DNA of 64,000 bases from Brevibacterium picturae (GTDB lineage Bacteria > Actinomycetota > Actinomycetes > Actinomycetales > Brevibacteriaceae). A program made the translations under genes and the position numbers. Position 1 is the first letter of the stretch; every line of letters begins with the position of its first letter. The stretch lies in NCBI RefSeq assembly GCF_900105045.1, contig NZ_LT629739.1, positions 1,116,001-1,180,000 of the forward strand. Direction: 5' to 3'. Below are positions 31,605 through 40,517 of the stretch, in pieces. The notes under the pieces are model-generated. The model ran no database searches. It was not told the DNA's origin and was given only the letters and a program-made list of their open reading frames with translations.

Positions 31605-32144
31605 ATGAGCGACAATCCCAACGATCCGAGACAGTGGCAGGACGAACCTGCGATGGGTGAACCTGAGATGGATGACCCCACCCTCGAAGCCCTCGACGAC
31701 CCGACATTCGACGAGCCCACAGCCGACGAGCTGGACGATCCTGAACTCAGTGCCGCTGAGGCCGAAGCCGATGACGTCGACATGGAACTCGACGCCGACG
31801 CCGAACCCGATGCGGCATCCGCACCATCGGTCGAGCCCGGAGCAGACGGCCCCGAGGGCACCGGCATCGAAGGCGCCGACGACGCTCTCCTCGAGGATGC
31901 CGATGAGGACGAGCTCGATTCCCCGGACAGTCCCGATGAGTTCTCCACGGATTCCGCGACAGCCGCCGAATTGGGCAACCGGCCCGGCGATGAGATGGTC
32001 ACCGAAGACGAGGACGAGGATGAAGTCGCCGAACTGGCCGGCGATGACCTCGATGTCGACGCTCTCGCCGATGACGGGGCCGAGGAGGTCGCCGTCATCG
32101 ACGGCATGCCCGAGGTCATCGACGACAACTACGACGAAGACTGA
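31605..32144 (+). CDS. Highly acidic low-complexity protein
   Basis: 179 residues from ATG 31605 (AAGGAGCGAGC upstream). Nearly all Asp, Glu, Ala, Pro, Ser with almost no hydrophobic core; very low isoelectric point and probably disordered. Ends with VAVIDGMPEVIDDNYDED. Similar short acidic tails occur in actinobacterial DUF5709-like proteins (inference). Its end overlaps the convergent lyase gene by 16 bp. Confidence 0.75.
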   Translation: MSDNPNDPRQWQDEPAMGEPEMDDPTLEALDDPTFDEPTADELDDPELSAAEAEADDVDMELDADAEPDAASAPSVEPGADGPEGTGIEGADDALLEDADEDELDSPDSPDEFSTDSATAAELGNRPGDEMVTEDEDEDEVAELAGDDLDVDALADDGAEEVAVIDGMPEVIDDNYDED

Positions 32145-32965
32145 GCAGTGGATCGTTCGGAGAACGCCAGGTAGGACAGCACGTTCGCTGTCTGAGCCGG
32201 GCGGTCTCCGGCCAGCCCTTCCAACGACTGCACCGCTGCTGAGATCGCCGTTCGATACAGCAGGGAACCCGTGCTGATCCGGGCCACACCTGACTCGGCC
32301 AGCTGGTTGCGTGAGAACCGTGGGCTGGCCAGCACGTTGACCGGCACCGGGCAGGCCTCGACGATCCGTGTGATGACATCCAGGTCGAGATCCCCGGGGA
32401 CGAAGATCCCATCGGCCCCGGAATCGACATAGCAGCGCATCCGCTCAAGGGTGTCGCCGAGGTTGTCCTGACCGGTCCAGTACGTGTCGATCCGGGCATT
32501 GACGAACAGCCCCGGAAACGCCTCCTTGATCGCGTTGACCTTGCAGGCGAGCGCCTCCGGTGCGACGAGGCGACCGCGGGCGGAATCCTCGATGTTGATT
32601 CCGGTGACTGCGAGTGCATCGTCCTGCCGTCTCGTTGCATCGGTCTCGACAGCGAAGCTCCCCCGCAGATTGTCGACGACGGCACCCGGGTCGTCACTGT
32701 ACCCATCCTCGAAGTCGCAGGTGAGCAGCGCTTTGGGCAGTACCTGTGAGATGTTTCCGATCAGATCGGCCATTGCGGTCAGCGTTTCGCGGTCCTCATC
32801 GGCGGCGCCGATGCCGGCGGCCACACCAAGACTGGTCGTGCCGATGGCCGGGCGGCCCGCCTCGGCGAACAGACAGGCACTCGCGACGTCCCAGGCGCAG
32901 GGCAGGACGAACGGCTCCCCCGGCCGGTGCAGTTGGTGGAAGGGCAGTTGGCGGAAGGCATTCAT
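32129..32965 (-). CDS. Isocitrate lyase/PEP mutase family protein
   Basis: 278 residues from ATG 32965. TIM-barrel superfamily signs: LPCAWDVASACLFAEAG, CDFEDGYSDDP (metal-binding acidic cluster) and GINIEDSARG. The KKCGH-type catalytic motif of isocitrate lyase is missing, so it belongs to the oxaloacetate decarboxylase/phosphonomutase-like branch. Its start overlaps the stop of the upstream regulator, so both were one operon. Confidence 0.87.
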   Translation of the reverse strand: MNAFRQLPFHQLHRPGEPFVLPCAWDVASACLFAEAGRPAIGTTSLGVAAGIGAADEDRETLTAMADLIGNISQVLPKALLTCDFEDGYSDDPGAVVDNLRGSFAVETDATRRQDDALAVTGINIEDSARGRLVAPEALACKVNAIKEAFPGLFVNARIDTYWTGQDNLGDTLERMRCYVDSGADGIFVPGDLDLDVITRIVEACPVPVNVLASPRFSRNQLAESGVARISTGSLLYRTAISAAVQSLEGLAGDRPAQTANVLSYLAFSERSTAQSSS

Positions 32966-33672
32966 AGCTGTGTCACCTCTGTGGCAAGAATCCAGTCGAG
33001 GCGGTCCCGACCGGTTGGTGTGAGTGTGAGTGCTCGACTGTTCCGGCGCCGGACGATCCACGTGCGTTCGAGGAATTCTCGGCACAGTTCGTCACCGAGC
33101 CACCCACCGAGGTGGGTCCGCCGTTCCGTCCAATCGAGACAGCTGCGTGTGACCGGGCGAGACGACGGCGGTGCGGTCGGTACGTCGATTCCCCACGCCT
33201 CGGCGATGGACTCACGGCCAGCAGCAGTCATGGTCACCGTCTCGTCGATCCACTCTCTCGCGGTCAGGGCTGCGAAGATCTGGACCCCGAGCCTGCCCGC
33301 GATGTGCCTGTAGCAGGTGCGTGCCTCGAGGAGGTGCCGATCACGGGTCTTCGCGGCCAACGACGGCGCCGATTCGATCCGCCCGTCTGCCAGGGCACCC
33401 GTGTGCTCGAGCCAATCGGCGATGTCGGCCGAGGCGAGCTGGACGTAGCGGTGCCTGCCCTGGCGACGTTCGGCCAACACCCCTCGGTCGATAAGCATGC
33501 TCACGTGTTACGAGGTCGACGACATCGGGATGGCCAGGGCGCGGGAGAGCTCGGTCATGGTCCAGGCCCTGCCATCGAGGAGGCTGGTGCAGATCATCAC
33601 TCGCGTGGGATCGGCGATCGCCGAGGCGAGTGCGGCGATGTTCGGCGCCGATTCCGGGTAGCTCCTGCTCAT
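32962..33672 (-). pseudogene. ArsR-type winged-helix regulator split by an in-frame stop
   Basis: From ATG 33672: IAALASAIADPTRVMICTSL, then MTELSRALAIPMSSTS, a TAA at 33508-33510, then HVSMLIDRGVLAERRQGRHR. The full frame would give 236 residues with the ArsR HTH interrupted exactly in the recognition helix. A second polypeptide could start at GTG 33504 but lacks the HTH. The partner lyase gene overlaps its 3' end. Either a recent nonsense mutation or a base error. Confidence 0.8.
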
Positions 33673-33724
33673 GCCTCCATGCTAAGACTGCCACGGTTCG
33701 GGGTGAGCCGAAGCGTCCTCGAGG

Positions 33725-33830
33725 TCAGGAGACTGCCAGTGTTCGTTTGACCCCGACGATCGTTGACAGCGCCAGGCCGAGGAATCCTCCGATGAAGACC
33801 GGTGCCCCGTACCCGCCCAGGTCAGGCCGT
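33725..33830 (-). pseudogene. C-terminal remnant of a membrane protein
   Basis: The reverse strand encodes LGGYGAPVFIGGFLGLALS and KRTLAVS followed by TGA at 33725. This looks like the last membrane helix of a transporter; sequence upstream (towards mgtE) loses the frame. Only about 33 residues remain. Confidence 0.4.
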
Positions 33831-33902
33831 ATTGCCGCCTGGCTCGCGCGGTGGCATATGGTGGACAGCGATCACCTGGACGGCGGATACTAAGGAGCAG
33901 TC

Positions 33903-35270
33903 ATGACAGATATGACAGTCGATGACTCGGCGGCCGACCGCCTCGAATCCGCGCTGACGGGACGAATCGACCGGTCTGCAATGGACACGATCGCCGATCT
34001 GGTGCAGCAGGTTCCTCTGCCCGAGCTGACTCGCCTCGTCCACACGAGCACACCGCTGCAGTCGGCGGTGCTCTTCCGCATCCTGGACAAGGACGACGCC
34101 CTCGCTGTCTTCGAGAACCTTCCCCCGGGCTACCAGGCGGAGCTGATCCAGAGCCTGCGCGAACCGGAGATCGCCCACATCGTCGAGGGCCTCGACCCCG
34201 ACGACCGCGCCGAACTCTTCGGCGAGCTGCCGGCCAATGTCGTCCGTCGGCTGATGAGTGGCCTCGACGCCGAGGAACGGGAGATGACCACCGCCGTCCT
34301 CGGATACCCGAAGTCTGCCATCGGTCGGTACATGTCCCCGGAGGTGCTCAGCCTCCATGAGGACTGGACCGCCGCCGAGGCGATGGAGGTCGTCCGCGCC
34401 CGCATCGACGGCCCCGAGACCGTCTACCTTCTGCCCGTCGTCGGTTCCGGTCGTGTCCTTCTCGGCGTGGTGTCCCTGCGCAACCTCATCGCTGTTGAAG
34501 ACTCGGCCCTGGTCGGGGACATGGTGCGGGAGTCGATCAGCACGCAGGCGCTGACCGATCGAGAGGTCGCTTCCCGCGAATTCCTCTCCCACCGCCTCAT
34601 CGCGATGCCGGTCGTCGATAAGGAGGATCGTCTCGTCGGGATTCTGACCATGGATGATGTCCTCGATATCGTCGATGAGGAGGACGCTGAGGACATTGCC
34701 CGGTCCAGCGGTTCCGAGCCTCTGGACCGTTCCTACCTCTCCAGCACGATCCTGCGCCTGGTCAAGAGCCGCATCGTGTGGCTGCTCGTCCTCGCGGTCT
34801 CCGCGATCCTCACCGTCCAAGTTCTCGAGGTCTACGAGGATCGGCTCGACCAGGTCGTCATCCTCGCCCTCTTCATCCCACTGCTTACAGGCACCGGCGG
34901 CAACACCGGCAATCAGGCTGCGACGACAGTGACCCGTGCCTTGGCCGTGGGTGAGGTGAGGATCCGCGACCTCGGGAAGGTCATCTGGCGCGAGCTGCGG
35001 GTCGGGGCACTTCTGGGAGCTGTGCTCGGCAGTCTGGGGTTCCTCGTCGCCGGTCTGGTCTACGGGTGGGCGATCGGCCTGGTCATCGGCCTCACCCTGC
35101 TGTCGGTGTGCATCATGGCCGCCACCGTGGGCGGACTGATGCCGATCATCGCGAAGCGAGTCGGTGCCGACCCCGCGGTGTTCTCCAACCCGTTCATCTC
35201 CACCTTCTGCGACGCCACCGGCCTCATCCTCTACTTCTCGATCGCCACGGCGGTGCTGGGGCTGAGCTGA
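33903..35270 (+). CDS. mgtE: Magnesium transporter MgtE
   Basis: 455 residues, normal length. N-terminal superhelical domain (DALAVFENLPPGYQAELIQ), CBS pair (IGRYMSPE ... ILTMDDVLDIVDEEDAEDI), connecting helix and five C-terminal membrane helices with TGTGGNTGNQAATTVTRAL, the pore signature, and NPFISTFCDATGLILYF. Mg2+ channel gated by internal Mg2+. No magnesium riboswitch is visible ahead of it. ATG 33903 follows AAGGAGCAG. Confidence 0.95.
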   Translation: MTDMTVDDSAADRLESALTGRIDRSAMDTIADLVQQVPLPELTRLVHTSTPLQSAVLFRILDKDDALAVFENLPPGYQAELIQSLREPEIAHIVEGLDPDDRAELFGELPANVVRRLMSGLDAEEREMTTAVLGYPKSAIGRYMSPEVLSLHEDWTAAEAMEVVRARIDGPETVYLLPVVGSGRVLLGVVSLRNLIAVEDSALVGDMVRESISTQALTDREVASREFLSHRLIAMPVVDKEDRLVGILTMDDVLDIVDEEDAEDIARSSGSEPLDRSYLSSTILRLVKSRIVWLLVLAVSAILTVQVLEVYEDRLDQVVILALFIPLLTGTGGNTGNQAATTVTRALAVGEVRIRDLGKVIWRELRVGALLGAVLGSLGFLVAGLVYGWAIGLVIGLTLLSVCIMAATVGGLMPIIAKRVGADPAVFSNPFISTFCDATGLILYFSIATAVLGLS

Positions 35271-35279
35271 GCGTCGGGT

Positions 35280-37091
35280 TCACGCCGACCAGGCCGCCCA
35301 CAGCTGGGAATATCGGCCACCGGCGGCAACCAGGCCCTCGTGCGCGCCCTCTTCGACGATCCTCCCGTGATCCATGACAAGGACCCGGTCCGCGGTCTCG
35401 GCCTGGCTGAGACGGTGCGCGACGACGAGGGCTCCACGTCCGGCCAGCGCGGCCTTGGCCGATAGTTCGAGCGTGTGGGCCCCGGCCGATCCTGCCTCAG
35501 CCGTCGCCTCGTCGAGAATGGCGAAATCCGGGTCGGCGAGCACCAGGCGGGCCAGTGCGATCGACTGCTCCTGGACGGCGGTGAGCCTGGCCCCGCCGTC
35601 GCCGACTCCGGTGGCCAATCCCCGGGAGAGTTCGGCGACCCAGTCGGCACCGACCGTGTCCAGAGCGGCAGTGATCTGCTCGTCCGTCGCATCCGGGACC
35701 GACAGAGCCACATTCTCGCGCAGGGTTCCGTTGAAGGTGTGGACCTCCTGGGCGACCATCGTGATGTGCGAGCGCAGGACCGATTCTGGCAGTTTGGTCA
35801 GTGACTTTGGCTGGTTCGCTTCCCTCGCCGAGGCGGCTGTGCTCATTGCGAGTCCGGCCCGTCCGTGGGTGGGTGCGGAGAGGCCGGCCGCGATCCGTGC
35901 GAGTGTGGACTTCCCGGCCCCCGTGGTGCCGACGACGGCGACGACCTCGCCGGGTTCGAGTCGAAGGCTCACGCCCTTGAGGACGTGGTTGCTCGGCTCC
36001 GGGTCCTCATCGTAGGTGAACCACAGGTCCTCAAGGACCAGGGCCGGACGGTCGATGCTGATGTCGGTCGACCGCCTCGGCGAGGTTGCTGCCTCATCGA
36101 TGACGCCGACCATACGAGTCAGCGAGGCACCTGCTGATTGGATCTGGTCGAAGAGCCCGACGAGGGCGCCGATGGGGTTGAACAGGCGGTGGAAGACCAG
36201 GGCCGCGGTGGTCACGGCGCCGGCGGTGGTCTCGCCGAAGTAGACCAGAGCGAATCCGGCGATGAGGAGCAGGGAGAGGACGACGGCCTCGGCGCGGTTG
36301 TTGCGTGAGAAGGCGCGGGTGAGGAAACTGAACACGCCGATCGACAGATCGCGGGCCTGCCCGGAAGCGGAGTCGATGCGAGCCAGCTCCCCGGACTCGG
36401 CCCGGTAGGCACGCAGGGTTCGAGCACCGGTGAGACCGCCCAGCAGGCGTCCTGCGCGACGACCGAACGCGGCGCGCTCCTCCTTGTAGATCGGCTCCGA
36501 CCGGGGCAGATACCAGCGCAGCGTGAGCCAGTACATCGGCAGCGCGACGAGCCCGACGATGCCCAGCCGCCAATCGATCGCGGCCAGCCCGGCCGCGGAG
36601 ACGATGACGATGAGCAGTGATTCCACGACGAGCGGAAGCACCTGCGCGGCTGCCTCACTGATCTTGCGGGAGTCGTCGGCGACGCGGGATACCAGGTCGC
36701 CGGTGCCGGTGGATTCGACGCGCTGTGATTCGAGGGTGAGCGCGGATTCGACGACCTGTGTGCGCAGGTCACCGACGACGGGCATCGCGATATGGGCCAG
36801 CGCCCACGCCCCGATCCAGGTGCCCAGCGCCATGATCACACCGGCAATGGCCACGGCGATCGCGCTTTCGATGACGAGGTCAGAACCTGCCCCAGCGGGG
36901 AGTTCGTCCACAAGACGGCCGATCGCCCAGGGTCCGACGAGGCCGGCACCAGCATTCGCCATGCCAGCGACGATGAGGATGATGAGCCAACCCCACCTGG
37001 CGCGCAGCGACGGAGCCAGATGGACGAAAGAACGGCGCCTGGTGGCGATGGACAGTGTGGTCTGAGAAGTCTGCTCCGGGGTCGCACTCAT
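35280..37091 (-). CDS. Heterodimeric ABC transporter, subunit with intact Walker A
   Basis: 603 residues: six-helix ABC membrane domain (about 30-320) then an ATPase domain. Walker A GTTGAGKST and Walker B FAILDEAT are intact, and the H-loop VVAHRLSQ is present, but the signature is LTAVQ instead of LSGGQ. The ATG overlaps the stop of the partner (37088-37091). The two subunits complement each other, so only one ATP site of the pair is complete. Function could be export, or siderophore uptake as in IrtAB. Confidence 0.9.
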   Translation of the reverse strand: MSATPEQTSQTTLSIATRRRSFVHLAPSLRARWGWLIILIVAGMANAGAGLVGPWAIGRLVDELPAGAGSDLVIESAIAVAIAGVIMALGTWIGAWALAHIAMPVVGDLRTQVVESALTLESQRVESTGTGDLVSRVADDSRKISEAAAQVLPLVVESLLIVIVSAAGLAAIDWRLGIVGLVALPMYWLTLRWYLPRSEPIYKEERAAFGRRAGRLLGGLTGARTLRAYRAESGELARIDSASGQARDLSIGVFSFLTRAFSRNNRAEAVVLSLLLIAGFALVYFGETTAGAVTTAALVFHRLFNPIGALVGLFDQIQSAGASLTRMVGVIDEAATSPRRSTDISIDRPALVLEDLWFTYDEDPEPSNHVLKGVSLRLEPGEVVAVVGTTGAGKSTLARIAAGLSAPTHGRAGLAMSTAASAREANQPKSLTKLPESVLRSHITMVAQEVHTFNGTLRENVALSVPDATDEQITAALDTVGADWVAELSRGLATGVGDGGARLTAVQEQSIALARLVLADPDFAILDEATAEAGSAGAHTLELSAKAALAGRGALVVAHRLSQAETADRVLVMDHGRIVEEGAHEGLVAAGGRYSQLWAAWSA

Positions 37092-38827
37092 CGGGTCACC
37101 GCGTTTCGGTAGGCCGTGGCGGAGATGCGGTCGACAGATTCGTCGGTGGAGGTGTTGCTCGCGGATTCGTCTGCGGCGGCGAGGAGGTCGGCATGCTTTC
37201 CAATCAGGGCCGGACCTGTGGCCGGGACGAACACAACGGAATCGGCTACGGCGAGGAACGCCGGGGAGCTGGTGGCGATGAGGGTGGCTGCGTCCTCGCG
37301 CGAGCTGCGCAGGTCCTGGAGTCCGGCTGCGATCCGCGCTTCGGTGACGGCATCGACCGCGGTGGTCGGTTCGTGGAGGACGAGGAACTGGGGGTCGGCG
37401 TGCAGAGCTCGGGCCAGCGCCACTCGCTGGCGCTGTCCTCCGGAGAGGTTGCCGCCGAGCTCCTGGATTCGGTGGTCGAGTCCGGCGTCGACGAGACCAA
37501 GGAGCTCATCGGCACCCGAGGCAGCCAGCACCTCGGCGGTCACTGGGACATCATCGGCGCCGAGGATCATCGTAATGTTGGAGCGAATCGTTCCCTCGAA
37601 CAGGTCGACCGTGTGGGGTGAGACGATCATCTGCCCGACTCCGGTGCCTCGCGCATGGCCGGCCAGGGCGGCGATCAGTGCGGTCTCCGCCTCGGGTTGC
37701 TCGGTGACGATGCAGGTCAGTGAACCGAAGGTTGTGGTGAAGTCGACCGTGCGGTCCTCGCCCACGCTCCAGTCGCGGATACTGATCGCCTCCTCGGTGA
37801 TGGCGACGGTCGGTGCGGTGGCCTGGCTGTCTGCGGTCGCTGCGGCCGTCGGTGCCGCATCCTCGCCGTCGATGTCGGTCAGGAGCTGGGAGATCCGCTG
37901 AGCGGCACCATGGGATTGGGCGAAGAGACCGACGATCTCGGCCAGGGCTCGCATCGGTTCGGTGAGGAACGCGGTCATACCGAGGATGCCGATGAGCGCA
38001 CCGACGCTCATCTGTCCCTCGATGAGGCGCAGACCGGCGACGATGAGGACGATCGCGAGCACGACCGACATGACCAGGGCCCCGAGACCGGCGAGTCGTC
38101 CGGTCCTCTCGCCGGTGGCGATGCCGGCGGTGGCAGCCTCGTCCGAGGTGTGCCGGTAGCGGCTCACAGCCCAGGATTCTCCGCCCATGGCCTTGATCAC
38201 GCGCAGCCCGTGCATGAGGTCGGAGGCTGACCTTCCTGCTCGTGCCACGGCTTCGAGCTGTGCACTGGCCTTCGTGGACACGGACCGTCCGGGCAGGGCC
38301 ACGATGACGAGGCCGATGGGTACGGCGATGAGGACGACGAGGCCGGTCACGGGGTCCGCGATGAGGAGGAAGACGGCAGCCGTGATCATGCCCAGCACCG
38401 AGGCGATTCCCCGCCCCAATTGGGCGAAGGACTGTGCCGCCGTGTCCGCATCCGCCGAGGCGATTGACAGCACCTCACCGGAAGCGCGGTCCGGAGGGAG
38501 GTTTGCCGAGGTGAGCGCGGCGTGGGTGATCTCGACGCGCAGGGCGTGCGCCTCGTGTTCGCGGGCAGAATTGCACAGTCGTGCGCCGAAGCGGTAGCCA
38601 AGGCTGAGCACGGTGAACAGCAGGCCGATGCCAATGATGGACACGATGAGCATCGGGAGGGACAGCGGGATGATCGCGACGTCGACGACGATGCCGATGG
38701 CGACCGGAACGAGCGCTTCACAGACCTGCCACAGCGACATCGTGATAACGCCGGGAAGCAGGAGGCCGAGGCGTCGACGGGCGGCTCTGCGGAGGAGAAT
38801 CGAACCTGATGAGGGAGTCTGCGGCAC
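37088..38827 (-). CDS. Heterodimeric ABC transporter, subunit with degenerate ATP site
   Basis: About 579 residues. Six-helix membrane domain, then an ATPase domain in which Walker A is replaced ([15 protein letters not shown]), Walker B reads FLVLHEPT (Asp to His), and the H-loop His is Ser (ATSSPAF), while the signature [15 protein letters not shown] is perfect. It donates LSGGQ to the partner's good Walker A. Start is uncertain: GTG 38827, or an ATG at 38893 that would overlap the divergent SDR start. First gene of the two-gene operon. Confidence 0.85.
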   Translation of the reverse strand: MPQTPSSGSILLRRAARRRLGLLLPGVITMSLWQVCEALVPVAIGIVVDVAIIPLSLPMLIVSIIGIGLLFTVLSLGYRFGARLCNSAREHEAHALRVEITHAALTSANLPPDRASGEVLSIASADADTAAQSFAQLGRGIASVLGMITAAVFLLIADPVTGLVVLIAVPIGLVIVALPGRSVSTKASAQLEAVARAGRSASDLMHGLRVIKAMGGESWAVSRYRHTSDEAATAGIATGERTGRLAGLGALVMSVVLAIVLIVAGLRLIEGQMSVGALIGILGMTAFLTEPMRALAEIVGLFAQSHGAAQRISQLLTDIDGEDAAPTAAATADSQATAPTVAITEEAISIRDWSVGEDRTVDFTTTFGSLTCIVTEQPEAETALIAALAGHARGTGVGQMIVSPHTVDLFEGTIRSNITMILGADDVPVTAEVLAASGADELLGLVDAGLDHRIQELGGNLSGGQRQRVALARALHADPQFLVLHEPTTAVDAVTEARIAAGLQDLRSSREDAATLIATSSPAFLAVADSVVFVPATGPALIGKHADLLAAADESASNTSTDESVDRISATAYRNAVTR

Positions 38828-38828
38828 G

Positions 38829-38841
38829 AAGGCTACCCTAA
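38829..38841 (-). promoter_or_regulatory. Half of a DtxR/IdeR-type iron box
   Basis: On the reverse strand TTAGGGTAGCCTT fits 12 of the first 13 positions of the actinobacterial iron-box consensus TWAGGTWAGSCTWACCTWA, but the second half does not match. It lies right at the putative start of the ABC operon. Confidence 0.35.
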
Positions 38842-38891
38842 CATTTTGCGAGGAGCCGTGGAGGCCCTCACTTGGGCTTACGATAGGTTCC

Positions 38892-39770
38892 ATGGGCACC
38901 AGGCTCGATGACAACATTTCATCCGCGGCCGACCGCACCATCGTCATCACCGGTGGCAACAGCGGAATCGGCCGGGCGGCAGCATCCATGCTCGCAGGCA
39001 TGGACGCTCGAGTGGTGCTTGCCGTGCGCGATCTGGGCAAGGGACGGGCTGCGGCCGAGTCGATGCGTGGAATCGTCGATGTGCAACGTCTCGATCTTGC
39101 CGACCTCGACTCTGTGAAAGCGTTTGCCGAGAATTTCACCGACCCGATCGACATCCTCATCAACAATGCCGGGATCATGGTCCCTCCCCTCGGGCGGACC
39201 GCTGACGGGTTCGAACTGCAGTTTGGGACGAACCACCTCGGACATTTCGCCCTCACCAATCTGCTGCTCGGCCAGATCCGCGACCGCGTCGTCACTGTCT
39301 CCTCGATCGGGCACCGTTCGGGGACGATCGACTTCGATGATCTCAATTGGGAGCGCAAGCCCTACAAACCCATGGCCGCCTACGGTCAGTCGAAGCTCGC
39401 CAACTTGCTCTTCACCTCCGAACTCCAGAGACGGTTCTCCGACGCCTCGTCATCGGTCATCGCGACCGCGGCCCATCCGGGGCTGGCGGCGACGAACCTG
39501 TACAAGCGCGAGGGCAGCCGCGTACTCGCTTCCGTCACCGAGGCCGTGATCGGTCTGATCTCGCAGAACGAGCAGCAGGGCGCTTTGCCGACACTGTGCG
39601 CGGCCACAGCGGATATCCCGGGCAACAGCTATGTCGGCCCCCGACGCCTCAAGGAGACCACGGGACAGCCGACGCTCGTCGACCGTTCTGATGAGGCCAA
39701 GGACGCCGAGGTTGCGCGTCGCCTGTGGAAGGTGTCGGAGGAGCTGACCGGGGTGGAGTTTCCGCTGTAG
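38892..39770 (+). CDS. Short-chain dehydrogenase (retinol dehydrogenase-like)
   Basis: 292 residues from ATG 38892. [12 protein letters not shown] cofactor motif, NNAG, then SSIGH and [10 protein letters not shown] with the catalytic Tyr and Lys; [11 protein letters not shown] is typical of the RDH11-14/WWOX-like bacterial SDR group that prefers NADP. Divergent from the ABC transporter operon. Substrate unknown. Confidence 0.88.
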   Translation: MGTRLDDNISSAADRTIVITGGNSGIGRAAASMLAGMDARVVLAVRDLGKGRAAAESMRGIVDVQRLDLADLDSVKAFAENFTDPIDILINNAGIMVPPLGRTADGFELQFGTNHLGHFALTNLLLGQIRDRVVTVSSIGHRSGTIDFDDLNWERKPYKPMAAYGQSKLANLLFTSELQRRFSDASSSVIATAAHPGLAATNLYKREGSRVLASVTEAVIGLISQNEQQGALPTLCAATADIPGNSYVGPRRLKETTGQPTLVDRSDEAKDAEVARRLWKVSEELTGVEFPL

Positions 39771-39821
39771 AGCCAGTGGTTCCTCGCGCGGTATAATGGG
39801 AAGTGGGTACGCGAGGAGGCG

Positions 39822-39998
39822 ATGATCATGATCGGCAACGGCCAATGGGTCACGACCCGGGACATGGCGAGTGCGCAGCTGTTCATGGATGAGATCCACA
39901 TGCAGGAGGACCTGCGCGAAGAACGCTCACGACGCCGACGCGAACTCTTCGACTACTGGTGGTCGCGGGTCCGCAGTCTGTTCGCCACCAAAGCCTGA
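39822..39998 (+). CDS. 58-residue hypothetical protein
   Basis: A small gene with a strong ribosome site (GAGGAGG, five bases before ATG) and a TATAAT box at 39792-39797. The protein has SAQLFMDEIHMQED then a very basic helix (REERSRRRRELFDYWWSR), probably amphipathic and membrane- or nucleic-acid-associated. A degraded copy lies at 40364-40504. The promoter box is enclosed by a 7-bp inverted repeat (CCTCGCG 39782-39788, CGCGAGG 39810-39816). Confidence 0.65.
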   Translation: MIMIGNGQWVTTRDMASAQLFMDEIHMQEDLREERSRRRRELFDYWWSRVRSLFATKA

Positions 39999-40000
39999 AT

Positions 40001-40353
40001 CTTTACAGTGGCGAAATAACTGTACTGCGCAATGTCCGGGTGACGGTCGGCGCTGGGATCACCGTCATCGCCGGCACCGATGCGAACGAGACTCCGTTCG
40101 TTCCGGTCCCCACGGCCCCTCGCTGCACGACGAGATCGACTTCCTCATCGCCGCCGGGATGACGACTGCCGAGGCACTCCTTGCGGCCACGACCTCGGCC
40201 GCCGAGGCGCTCGAGCTGAGTGATCGCGGGCGGATCGCCGCGGGTGCCCGAGCCGACTTCGTCCTCGTCGACGGTGACCCGAATGCCGATATCTCGGTCC
40301 TGCGCACCCCCGCCGAGGTGTGGGTGGCGGGGACTTCGATGCACCGTCTCTGA
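40001..40353 (+). pseudogene. Amidohydrolase C-terminal remnant with frameshift
   Basis: Frame one gives VGAGITVIAGTDANETPFVP; at a C-run near 40110 one base is missing and frame two continues GPSLHDEIDFLIAAGMTTAE, then GRIAAGARADFVLVDGDPNA and AEVWVAGTSMHRL. These are the last strands and the composite beta domain of an imidazolonepropionase/prolidase-like amidohydrolase. The N-terminal two thirds are absent. Confidence 0.8.
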
Positions 40354-40363
40354 GGTCGATCGC

Positions 40364-40504
40364 TGCTTACCCTCGACAGCGCAGCTTTTCATCGACGAAT
40401 TCGCGATGCACGCGGAGTGGCAGAAAGACTCCTTGCAGCGCCACGACGAATCCATGCGCCGGGTGTGGAGAGGCATTGTGCGCCTCTCCCGCCGCCTCGC
40501 CTGA
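40364..40504 (+). pseudogene. Start-less copy of the 58-residue gene
   Basis: TAQLFIDEFAMHAEWQKDSL and MRRVWRGIVRLSRRLA align with the gene at 39822-39998 (SAQLFMDEIHMQ..., basic end). No start codon or ribosome site remains; its frame upstream runs through the amidohydrolase remnant. The two copies flank that remnant. Confidence 0.5.
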
Positions 40505-40517
40505 CTGCCCCAGCTGC

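Noticed and set aside
33725..33902. Magnesium riboswitch before mgtE
   Set aside because: The sequence does not show the expected M-box or ykkC-like elements; part of it is a reverse-strand gene remnant.
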